Part shown: piece after piece, positions 5,551 to 12,602 of the stretch
How positions within the stretch are numbered: the first letter of the stretch is position 1
Layout of the letters: every line of letters starts with the position of its first letter
Source: CAJXUU01 sp963975265
GTDB taxonomy: Bacteria > Bacteroidota > Bacteroidia > Chitinophagales > Saprospiraceae
Assembly (NCBI GenBank): GCA_963975265.1
Contig: CAXBGT010000167.1
Span: 1 to 12,602 of the forward strand
Direction: 5' to 3'
Length of the DNA: 12,602 bases
Notes under the pieces: model-generated
Database searches by the model: none
Told to the model about the DNA's origin: nothing
What the model saw: only the letters and a program-made list of their open reading frames with translations
Made by a program: the position numbers and the translations under genes

Positions 5551-8500
5551 CTAGACTTTCCTCAAGCTAAAAACAGCTGGAATCACGAGTAGATTGAGTA
5601 AGGTAGCACTAACTAACCCTCCCAATATGACTATAGCCATCGGGCTTTGTATTTCGTTTCCAGCTTTACTTCCGGCAATAGCTAATGGTATTAATGCTAA
5701 TCCTGTGGTTAGCGCGGTCATCAGAATAGGATTAAGCCTGTCTATTGACCCCTCTACAATTGTATCCACTAGATTCTTGCCTTCATCAAGCAAAACCTGA
5801 TACCTACTGACTAGCAATATTCCATTACGAGCTGCAATTCCAAATAGACTAATAAAACCAATCGTAGAAGCTATGGAGATAATTCCACTTGTAAAATAGA
5901 CAATAACAATCCCTCCAATTAATGCTAGGGGAAGATTGATCAATACGATAGCGGATAATCTAAAATCTGAAAATTCTGCAAAGAGCAATAGAAGGATAAA
6001 TAGAATAGCTCCGATTGAAGAAAGCAATAACAACCTTGTGGCTTTTTCTTCACTTTCAAATTGACCACCATATTCGATTCTATATCCTTCAGGTAATTGT
6101 ATTTGACTACTTACATTACTTTTGATGTCGTTTACTACACTTCTTAAATCTCTACCTGCAACATTTCCCGAAACAACAATCTTTCGTTGCACATTTTCTC
6201 GGCTTACCGAATATGGACTCCCGGTTATCTTCACATCTGCAACATACGATAACGGTATTTTCTTTCCATCATAGGTATCGATCAATGTGTTTTTTATAGC
6301 CTTACTACTTTCTCTATCAGCATCGGCATATCTCAATACTAAGTCATAATTTCTTTGCCCTTCGAATATTTGACCTACGGGTTCGCCAGCTAATGCTACA
6401 TCTACAAAATCTGAAAATTCACTCATCTTGATACCATATTTGGCCAGCATGATCCGATTAGGTACGATGCTAAGCTGAGGGACTTCCGTTTGTTGCTCTA
6501 CACTTATATCTACTAAACCCTCTATTCCTTCTATCGCCCTTTTTATATCATTCCCCGTCGTAAATAAACGATTAAGGTCCTCTCCAAATAACTTTATAGC
6601 AATATTCGCCCTGGTCCCGGATAACATATGATCTATCCTATGTGCTATTGGTTGTCCTATCGTAATATTTGCACCAGGAACTATGGCTAACTTCGACCGG
6701 AGTGCCTCGAAGAATTCTTCAACTGATCTTTCTTTAAGATTAAATGGTACTTCTACCTCAGAAGAATTTATGCCCTGTGCATGCTCATCCATCTCTGCCC
6801 TTCCTGTCCTTCTTGCAGTGGCATCCACCTCAGGCATTTCGAGTAAAAGGTCCTCTACTAATTCACCAGTTTTATTGGACTCTTCTAATGAAGTACCTGG
6901 CGGAGTAACAACACTAATGACCAATGACCCTTCATTAAACTCAGGTAAAAAACTTCTCCCTAATCCAGTTAATAATACTACAGATATAAGAAATAAAACA
7001 ATGGCACTACCTATGATGGTTTTGGGAAATTTGAGCACTGATACCAATACTTTCCTATATAGTGAAGTCGCTTTTCTTTCAATGAAACTTCCATTGGATT
7101 GCTTTTTCAATCGCTTCTCATTTGTAAGTAAGTAACTACTCATTACGGGAGTTAATGTAACCGCTACAAACAGAGAAGTAAAAATTGCAATAATAAATGA
7201 TACGCCTAATGGCTTAAGTAATCTACCTTCCATGCCACTTAAAAAGAATAATGGAATAAATGAGGCTATAATAATCAAGGTGGCAATCAATATCGAATTT
7301 CTAATTTCACTTGACGCTTGATATATTATTTTCAAACTAGCAATTTGGTCAATCTTAGGTTTTATGACATTCTCCCTTAGTCTTTTGTAAATATTTTCAA
7401 CATCAATAATGGCATCGTCGACCAAGGCGCCAATCGCAATTGCCATTCCCCCTAAGCTCATTGTATTGATCGTGAATCCGAGAAGTTTCATGATAATAAT
7501 AGTCACTACCAAAGCAACTGGAATAGCAACTAATGATATGATCGTTGTCCTCCAGTTTAATAAAAACAGAAAAAGTATAATACAAACGAAAATGGCCCCT
7601 TCGAATAAGGTGGATTGTAAATTATTGATAGAAGCTTGAATAAAATCTGTTTGTCTAAAAATATGTCTATTCATCACCACTCCTTGAGGCAGCTGCTTTT
7701 CGATACCATCTAATATAAGATCGATGGACGCCGTTAGTTTTATTGTATTGGCATTGGGCTGTTTCATTACAGTCATGATCACAGATGGCTCTTTCATAAT
7801 CGTCGCATCACCAATTTTGGGTGCAGCACCAATTTTCACATCCGCAACGTCATTAATTCGAATAGGTTTTGTCCCATTCATTTTGACCAACGACAATCCA
7901 ATTTCGTCTATTGAATTTGTTCTTCCTTGGCCTTGGATGGTATATTGAGTTCCATACTCATTGATGAACCCACCAGAAGCATTAACTGAGGATGCTTTTG
8001 CAGCATTTTCTAGTTCTGAGAGTGAAACTCCATAGTATTTCATTTTGTCAGGAGAAGCATGTATTTGATATTGTTTATAACCGCCTCCTATATTTACAAC
8101 TTGAGCTACACCACTAGTAGCCAATAATTGCGGTCTTAGGTTCCAGTCGGCAATGGTTCTGAGTTCACTATTTTTTACATTATCAGAGCTGAGGCCTATC
8201 ATCATTATTTCTCCCATGATAGAAGATACAGGAGCTAAGGTAGGACTTCCAACTCCTTGCGGCAATTTGCTCTTGGCAGAAACTAACTTTTCTGCAACTA
8301 TTTGTCTCGCTCGGTAGATATCTGTTCCCCATTCGAACTCCACCCAAACGATAGAAATTCCCATTGCGGAGGAAGATCTAATTCTTCTGATATTAGGAGA
8401 CCCATTTAAGGAAGATTCTAATGGAAAACTCACTAATTTTTCTACCTCTTCAGTAGCCATTCCATGTGCCTCCGTAAGCACTGTAACCGTCGGAGCTGTT

Positions 8501-8625
8501 AAATCTGGAAATACATCCACATCCATATTATGAGCTACGTATGTTCCATATATAAGGACTAAGGTGAAGCCAGCGATCACAATCATCCTATTCTTTAAAC
8601 TAAAATTTATTAGATAATTTAGCAT
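5551..8625 (-). CDS. CusA/CzcA-type heavy-metal RND efflux pump
   Basis: A 1024-residue inner-membrane proton-driven pump with the usual length and 12-TM plan: TM1 about 13-30, periplasmic loop 1 with VDVFPDLTAPTV (36-47), TM cluster 335-500, second loop 560-860, last TMs 865-1020. The TM4 signature AIAIGALVDDAIIDVEN (395-411) carries D403, D404, D408 and E410. CzcA has DFG...VDG...EN, and CusA has AIAVGAMVDAA...EN, so this matches neither exactly; from memory it is nearest the group of heavy-metal RND pumps without assigned substrate (HME5). The three metal-binding Met of CusA (573, 623, 672) align by eye with E623, H666 (M667 adjacent) and I731. The set is therefore not conserved, though M612, H615, H662, H666 and M667 cluster in the same loops. 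It is the third gene of the efflux operon, 27 bases after the TolC-type gene. The efflux role is firm; the metal is open. Confidence 0.92.
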   Translation of the reverse strand: MLNYLINFSLKNRMIVIAGFTLVLIYGTYVAHNMDVDVFPDLTAPTVTVLTEAHGMATEEVEKLVSFPLESSLNGSPNIRRIRSSSAMGISIVWVEFEWGTDIYRARQIVAEKLVSAKSKLPQGVGSPTLAPVSSIMGEIMMIGLSSDNVKNSELRTIADWNLRPQLLATSGVAQVVNIGGGYKQYQIHASPDKMKYYGVSLSELENAAKASSVNASGGFINEYGTQYTIQGQGRTNSIDEIGLSLVKMNGTKPIRINDVADVKIGAAPKIGDATIMKEPSVIMTVMKQPNANTIKLTASIDLILDGIEKQLPQGVVMNRHIFRQTDFIQASINNLQSTLFEGAIFVCIILFLFLLNWRTTIISLVAIPVALVVTIIIMKLLGFTINTMSLGGMAIAIGALVDDAIIDVENIYKRLRENVIKPKIDQIASLKIIYQASSEIRNSILIATLIIIASFIPLFFLSGMEGRLLKPLGVSFIIAIFTSLFVAVTLTPVMSSYLLTNEKRLKKQSNGSFIERKATSLYRKVLVSVLKFPKTIIGSAIVLFLISVVLLTGLGRSFLPEFNEGSLVISVVTPPGTSLEESNKTGELVEDLLLEMPEVDATARRTGRAEMDEHAQGINSSEVEVPFNLKERSVEEFFEALRSKLAIVPGANITIGQPIAHRIDHMLSGTRANIAIKLFGEDLNRLFTTGNDIKRAIEGIEGLVDISVEQQTEVPQLSIVPNRIMLAKYGIKMSEFSDFVDVALAGEPVGQIFEGQRNYDLVLRYADADRESSKAIKNTLIDTYDGKKIPLSYVADVKITGSPYSVSRENVQRKIVVSGNVAGRDLRSVVNDIKSNVSSQIQLPEGYRIEYGGQFESEEKATRLLLLSSIGAILFILLLLFAEFSDFRLSAIVLINLPLALIGGIVIVYFTSGIISIASTIGFISLFGIAARNGILLVSRYQVLLDEGKNLVDTIVEGSIDRLNPILMTALTTGLALIPLAIAGSKAGNEIQSPMAIVILGGLVSATLLNLLVIPAVFSLRKV

Positions 8626-8652
8626 TTTTCTTGATTTTTGATGGTGATGTGA

Positions 8653-9855
8653 TTATTTGACTTCTGTCCAATATTTTAATTCAGCAGAATTAATAAAGAA
8701 CTCCTCTACCATTTTCAGCCTTTCGGTTTTCAGGTTGTTGCGACTTTCTAAACTCATCATATATTCTACATAGCTTCCCTCACCCTGTTGATAGGCTTCT
8801 TCCATTAGCGCAACTTGCTCATTTACAGATGGCAATAATTCCGTATCATAAAATTCAATTTTTTCAACTAAATGATTCAGATGTCCATTGAGCTTTAATG
8901 CTCTCCTACTGATCTCTCTTTCTTTTATCTCCCTTTCTGCATCGACTATATCCAGTCCAACTTTTGCAGCTTCCACTTGTCTTTTATATGCACCTCTGAA
9001 CAAAGGCACATTTACTCCTATTTGATATCCAAAGAACAATAGGTTTCCATTCACTGACTGTAGTTTAAGACCAGTATTTAGTTGAGGAAGTAGCTTGCTC
9101 TTTTGCACTTCAATGTTTTGTTGAATTATTTCTCTTTCATATAGATAAATCCTTAGATGAGGATTAAGAGTGGCATTGTTAAGAGGGTTATTTTCCAAAT
9201 TGGAATCTTCCATAATTACCGCGTCATATTTACCTTCATTACCCAGCCACATGTTAAATAATTCAAGCGCGATTTCTGATTCATGTGATGCGTGATCTAT
9301 GTTGAGTCTTGCTTTTTTCAGTAAAGTGTTAGCTGATAACAAGGGTGACTTATTACTTTCACCACTCTCAAATGCTTCTTTTGATCTCTCATAGAAAGCA
9401 TTATAGATATCCTCTGTCTCTTTGCTAAGAGCTAATTCCTTTTTGGTAATGACCAATCGATAATAGGCAAGCTCCACACTTCGAATTATATCTATTCTTG
9501 TTAGCTCTTTTAGTTGACTAGATTTTACCATTTGTGCCTTATAGTAATCCTTGTAAGACTTTGATACCTGAGGCATATTGAAGGTTTGTTGGATATTCAA
9601 GCTCTGTACTCCTGATATTCCTTCGAAATTAAACTCTTCGCCAGAAATAAATATTTGAGTAGGTTGATTTGGGACACCCGCTACAGAAAGGTTGTCGTTT
9701 TGAGACACTTTCAAATCAGCCAATAGCATGGATGGATCTTGCTGCAATGCAATTTCTATCGCATTGTCTATTGTAATCGGTATATATTGTTGTGCTGAGC
9801 TACCTAAAGCATATGCCATAAAAAGGCAATACAGCATGACTATATTATTGTTCAT
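8653..9855 (-). CDS. TolC-family outer-membrane channel of the metal efflux system
   Basis: A 400-residue outer-membrane factor of the TolC/CusC type. Residues 1-21 form a signal peptide (cleavage near GSSA/Q); there is no lipid-attachment Cys, unlike many CusC proteins. The mature start, ITIDNAIEIALQQDPSML, is the typical first helix of each TolC repeat. Long charged helices follow at about 30-60 and 100-200, a beta segment with GYQIGVNVPLFRGAYKRQ at about 276-293, and a final long helical stretch ending in a YxQGEGSYVEYM motif near residues 354-365. At 400 residues it is shorter than the roughly 450-480 usual for CusC. It lies 39 bases after the adaptor gene and 27 before the pump gene, completing a three-part efflux complex from inner membrane to outside. 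The family assignment is safe from layout and context. Confidence 0.88.
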   Translation of the reverse strand: MNNNIVMLYCLFMAYALGSSAQQYIPITIDNAIEIALQQDPSMLLADLKVSQNDNLSVAGVPNQPTQIFISGEEFNFEGISGVQSLNIQQTFNMPQVSKSYKDYYKAQMVKSSQLKELTRIDIIRSVELAYYRLVITKKELALSKETEDIYNAFYERSKEAFESGESNKSPLLSANTLLKKARLNIDHASHESEIALELFNMWLGNEGKYDAVIMEDSNLENNPLNNATLNPHLRIYLYEREIIQQNIEVQKSKLLPQLNTGLKLQSVNGNLLFFGYQIGVNVPLFRGAYKRQVEAAKVGLDIVDAEREIKEREISRRALKLNGHLNHLVEKIEFYDTELLPSVNEQVALMEEAYQQGEGSYVEYMMSLESRNNLKTERLKMVEEFFINSAELKYWTEVK

Positions 9856-9894
9856 TTTATTGATATTTGAATATGAATAGTTGGACGAAACGAC

Positions 9895-11415
9895 TTAATG
9901 CTCGTGACCATGAGCAGGAATAGACGATGACATTGATGCCATTTTGATGGCGTAAACTCCTGCAGTCACCACCATTTCATTTTCTTCTAAACCAGACAGA
10001 ACTTGCACCTTTTTACCATCATCAATACCTATTGTAATATGTCGCTTCTCAAAAGATTCTCCTGCAATCATGATGTAGACAAAATACATATCATACTCTT
10101 GAAGTAATGCACTTCGAGGGATCACAAGTTCTTGTTTTTCATCACTGGTCTTCAGATAGATCTCTAGGAATGTGCCAGGTACTATATCACCCTTATTATC
10201 AATCTTGAATAATACGGGTATGTAATGATCCTTTGAAGTAAGGGCAGTTGTCACCAATTTCCCATTATAGTTATCAATGCTAACTACATCATCTCTCCAT
10301 GGTAATTTGATATTTGCCGAGACAACCTTTGGTAGATCTTTAAAATGTTTTTGCGATACTTCAGCCTCTATCAATAAGTGTTTATTTTTTGAAATAGTAG
10401 CTATAGATTGTCCTTCCGAGACATACTGGCCATTAACCACATGAAGATTTTTCAATATCCCAGCTATCGGAGCTTTTAAGGTCATACCACCAGAACTATA
10501 ATTCTTTGTCATGGTCTGATAACTTGCAAGATCAACTTCGTACTGCCGATTTCGCTCATCATATTCTTTCTGTGAAATTATGCCTTTGGATACAAGCTCT
10601 TTGGACCTATCTATATTTTTCTGACTTTGCAATAAGTTAGCCTTCAAGACCGCATACTTTTCAGATAAGTTGGACGAAATCATTTGATCATTGTTGACTA
10701 CAAATAACGAAGTGCCCTTGCCTATATTTTGCCCTTCTATTAAGCTACTATTTTTGAATATTACAATTCCGCTTGTTGAGGCGGAAATTGATACTTCATC
10801 ACTTTCAATGGGAAGCACTTCACCTGACGTGTGTATTATATTTGGGATTGACTCCCATTTAACTGGAGCTAGAGCAAAATCTACCTTCCAAGCTTGTTCT
10901 TTTGAAAAAGCTACGTGTCCATCGTCATCATCCGCACGAAAGTTTTGTAAAGCGTCTTGTTCTGACTCGTATACGCTTACATCTTTGATAACTATTGTAT
11001 CCGATACATTTTCATTGTCTAAATAAAAAACAAGATCGCATTTTCCTGATTTGGAGGGTGTCATCTCAGGTAAGAATATTCCTGGTGAGTTAGGATTTTT
11101 CACTTCCGCAATAGCAACAGAAATACCATTTTGTAATAGCTCAACCCTGCAAACTCCTTCCGATATAGGTTTAAAGTTTTGCATGGATGAAAAGTGAGCA
11201 GCAAATCTAGAAGATTTACCAACAGTAAGTACTGGATACTCAACGAATAATTCCGTCTTATCAGTCCATGCCGTAAATGATACGGTCGGATATTCAACTT
11301 CAAGTGCATGTGCATCTTCGCCATCATGACTGTGACCTTCTGGGCCATGATCTTGACAACTTATAAAACCTGTAACTAGACAGATACCTAAAATAAGATA
11401 TAGTAATTTATTCAT
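9895..11415 (-). CDS. CusB/CzcB-type periplasmic adaptor lipoprotein with extra N-terminal domain
   Basis: A 506-residue membrane-fusion protein linking pump and outer-membrane channel. The signal ends at C20 (FISC), a likely lipid anchor, followed by a His-rich stretch HGPEGHSHDGEDAH (23-36). Residues about 42-150 are an extra beta-sandwich-like domain found in Bacteroidota CusB-type proteins, containing FAAHFSSMQNFKPISEG (71-87). The core starts near 175: the lipoyl half-motif with SASTSGIVIFKNS (211-223) and EGQNIGKG, a helical hairpin at 248-300, the second lipoyl half with LKAPIAGIL (313-321) and VSEGQSIATI, a beta-barrel to about 425, and a membrane-proximal domain with VIPRSALL and AGVYAIKM. 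The C-terminus is AHGHEH. His clusters at both ends suggest periplasmic metal capture, in keeping with the metal-transferring role known for CusB. The Met residues of CusB are not evident at the N-terminus. It is the second gene of the operon, 79 bases after the His-rich gene. Confidence 0.9.
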   Translation of the reverse strand: MNKLLYLILGICLVTGFISCQDHGPEGHSHDGEDAHALEVEYPTVSFTAWTDKTELFVEYPVLTVGKSSRFAAHFSSMQNFKPISEGVCRVELLQNGISVAIAEVKNPNSPGIFLPEMTPSKSGKCDLVFYLDNENVSDTIVIKDVSVYESEQDALQNFRADDDDGHVAFSKEQAWKVDFALAPVKWESIPNIIHTSGEVLPIESDEVSISASTSGIVIFKNSSLIEGQNIGKGTSLFVVNNDQMISSNLSEKYAVLKANLLQSQKNIDRSKELVSKGIISQKEYDERNRQYEVDLASYQTMTKNYSSGGMTLKAPIAGILKNLHVVNGQYVSEGQSIATISKNKHLLIEAEVSQKHFKDLPKVVSANIKLPWRDDVVSIDNYNGKLVTTALTSKDHYIPVLFKIDNKGDIVPGTFLEIYLKTSDEKQELVIPRSALLQEYDMYFVYIMIAGESFEKRHITIGIDDGKKVQVLSGLEENEMVVTAGVYAIKMASMSSSIPAHGHEH

Positions 11416-11494
11416 TTAATTGCTTGTGTAATAATTAATAGGAGTATCACTCGACAATATTCAAGGATACAAAAAGAAATAAGAAAAGCCTTAA

Positions 11495-11911
11495 TTATAC
11501 AATAGCAGGAGGGCCTCGCAAAGAGGAATGAACAAGGTAAACACTAGAATACCCATTCCTTTTGCTGTTTGGGTAGTTTTTTATGGTAAAGGTTAAGATT
11601 CGCTTACATTCAGACCTAAATGCAGCAATATCAGAATTGTAATTGTTTGAATTATCGTTATCTACAACTAAAACCTTGATACAATTATCATGATCATGTG
11701 CAAGATGCTCAATGAAATGTACTACAGAATGAATTATGCTATGAGAAACTGAAATCTCATCATTTCCTTCATGATGATCATGCGAATGTTCATGATTATG
11801 TTTTTCATGTTGATGATTACTATCTTCACATTGAACTATCGCTCCATGCGCACCTGAAAGTACATAGATCGATAACAGAAACAAGGATAATATTCTCCTA
11901 AAAATATTCAA
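11495..11911 (-). CDS. small secreted His-rich protein heading the efflux operon
   Basis: A 138-residue protein of no family I can name with certainty; small His-rich proteins often precede RND metal-efflux genes in Bacteroidota. Residues 1-23 form a signal peptide (cleavage near AHG/A). Residues 33-47 form a His-rich run (H33, 35, 38, 40, 42, 44, 46, 47), and further His lie at 57, 61, 65, 69, 72 and 74, the 57-69 set spaced every four residues so they would face one side of a helix. Cys28, Cys77 and Cys102 are also present. The C-terminus ends SSLRGPPAIV. The start is TTG at 11911: TAA lies three codons upstream and no ATG occurs in the signal region, so TTG is the only start that keeps the signal peptide. 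A role as periplasmic metal buffer or sensor delivering Zn, Co, Ni or Cu to the adaptor is inferred from composition and position. Confidence 0.7.
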   Translation of the reverse strand: MNIFRRILSLFLLSIYVLSGAHGAIVQCEDSNHQHEKHNHEHSHDHHEGNDEISVSHSIIHSVVHFIEHLAHDHDNCIKVLVVDNDNSNNYNSDIAAFRSECKRILTFTIKNYPNSKRNGYSSVYLVHSSLRGPPAIV

Positions 11912-11931
11912 ATGCGATTATTGTTTAGATG

Positions 11932-11940
11932 TTAAAGGTA
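11932..11940 (-). promoter_or_regulatory. candidate promoter of the metal-efflux operon
   Basis: Minus-strand 11940-11932 is TACCTTTAA, close to TAnnTTTG, 20 bases before the TTG start of the His-rich gene. No TTG occurs at the -33 distance. The box sits in a 177-bp AT-rich gap after the ATPase gene, the natural place for the operon promoter. Confidence 0.4.
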
Positions 11941-11957
11941 CGTATTAATATTTTATT

Positions 11958-11979
11958 GTTGTTTATATAGTTGTTTATA
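11958..11979. repeat. 10-bp direct repeat upstream of the efflux operon
   Basis: GTTGTTTATA occurs at 11958-11967 and again at 11970-11979, a 12-base step, followed by the related TTTGTTAAC (11982-11990). The pair lies 18-39 bases upstream of the candidate -7 box, where an activator or repressor could bind. The region is very AT-rich, so chance is possible. Confidence 0.35.
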
Positions 11980-12088
11980 AATTTGTTAACGTGTGTATAA
12001 CATTTTGCATTTTTCTAAGAGGAGATATTAAGACTAATTGCTAGATGATCTATTGCTGAAAGAATCAATATGAAATTTGTATATTCAT

Positions 12089-12602
12089 TTACTGAGATTT
12101 AAGATGATAGTTTTTCCCTTGTATTCGTACCGCATTCAGTATGGCCAATAAAGCCACGCCAACATCCGCAAATACTGCCTCCCACATGGTAGCCATCCCA
12201 AATGCTCCTAGAGTAAGTACAATGACCTTCACACCAAAAGCCATGGATATATTTTGCCAAATGATCTTTTGAGTAGCCTTCGAAATATTTACTGCCGTCA
12301 ATATCTTCGAGGGTTCATCTGTCTGTATTATGATGTCTGCCGTTTCTATGGCAACATCGCTGCCCATCGCTCCCATCGCTACACCTATATCACTCGCTGC
12401 TAGCACAGGGGCATCATTTACACCATCTCCTATGAATAAAACTTTCGCACCTTTAGCCTTAAGTTCCTCTACTTTATTTAATTTGTCTGCGGGCAATAAT
12501 CCTCCTTTTGCATATTTTATTCCTAGCTCTTTGGCTATACTTTGTGTGATAGAGTCTTTGTCTCCTGATAACATCACTACCCTATCGAATCCGTATTTCG
12601 GC
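12089..12602 (-). CDS. P1B-type heavy-metal ATPase, C-terminal fragment (Zn/Cd/Pb-like)
   Basis: The reading frame is open to the window edge, so only the last 170 residues are visible; a GTG at 12577 falls inside a conserved segment (GFDRVVMLSGD) and is not the start. Seen are the SGD of the P-domain, the hinge FIGDGVNDAPVLAASDIGVAMG that binds Mg2+, and the last two membrane helices. Near the end, NISMAFGVKVIVLT and AVFADVGVALLAILNAVRI keep a Lys in TM7 and an Asp in TM8; these match K693 and D714 of E. coli ZntA, which define the divalent Zn/Cd/Pb class, whereas Cu(I) pumps have Asn-Tyr and Met-Ser motifs there. Expected role: ATP-driven export from the cytosol to the periplasm, upstream of the RND system. 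It ends 177 bases before the His-rich gene and may or may not share its transcript. The class call rests on two residues and is fairly good. Confidence 0.85.
   Translation of the reverse strand, partial: PKYGFDRVVMLSGDKDSITQSIAKELGIKYAKGGLLPADKLNKVEELKAKGAKVLFIGDGVNDAPVLAASDIGVAMGAMGSDVAIETADIIIQTDEPSKILTAVNISKATQKIIWQNISMAFGVKVIVLTLGAFGMATMWEAVFADVGVALLAILNAVRIQGKNYHLKSQ

Noticed and set aside
6683..7135. 150-codon plus-strand frame
   Set aside because: It lies wholly antisense to the RND pump gene, has low-complexity Ser/Thr/Asn-rich content and no recognisable domain; a shadow of the real gene.
10691..11026. 111-codon plus-strand frame
   Set aside because: Antisense to the adaptor gene and without family resemblance.
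12037..12057. ATTGCT direct repeat around an AGATGATCT core
   Set aside because: Very short, no stable hairpin and no T-run; not enough for a terminator or operator call.

Overview
All genes in this window lie on the minus strand, so transcription runs from position 12602 down to 1. The DNA is AT-rich. Three things point to a member of the Bacteroidota, probably an aerobic marine or soil Cytophagales/Flavobacteriia relative: a C-terminal type IX secretion (T9SS) sorting domain, lipoproteins with a relaxed lipobox (one followed by Ser-Asp-Asp), and promoter boxes close to the Bacteroidota -7 element TAnnTTTG. No gene was found that would name the species.

Layout in transcription order. (1) 12602-12089: the C-terminal end of a P1B-type ATPase whose membrane residues fit the Zn/Cd/Pb class; it is cut by the window edge. 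(2) 11911-5551: a compact heavy-metal RND efflux operon, made of a small secreted His-rich protein, a CusB/CzcB-type adaptor lipoprotein with His-rich ends, a TolC-type outer-membrane protein and a CusA/CzcA-type pump. The pump lacks the CusA methionine triad and has an Asp-rich TM4 motif, so its metal cannot be assumed to be Cu(I). (3) 5195-3431: three small metal-handling genes, namely a heavy-metal-associated (HMA) domain fused to a MauE/DoxX-like membrane domain, a cytosolic 19-cysteine four-helix copper-storage-like protein, and a three-TM DUF305 protein. (4) 3326-247: a tight three-gene unit with an MbnP-like protein carrying a T9SS tail, followed by two different MauG/MbnH-like diheme enzymes, both predicted lipoproteins.

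Taken together this looks like a metal-homeostasis island. The ATPase and RND pump would export metal, the Cys-rich protein would buffer Cu(I) in the cytosol, the HMA-MauE protein would handle metal or thiols at the inner membrane, and the MbnP/diheme module would mature an extracytoplasmic copper-binding protein. In methanotrophs MbnH oxidises a tryptophan of MbnP to kynurenine; the version here appears adapted to T9SS export and the cell surface, and carries two diheme partners where the methanobactin operon has one. This module is the most interesting item in the window. Non-coding stretches hold candidate promoters sharing a TAYCTTTAA box, one good stem-loop (3944-3979) and a degenerate CTTAAA-type repeat tract at the left end. 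No regulator, RNA gene, insertion sequence or CRISPR array was seen.
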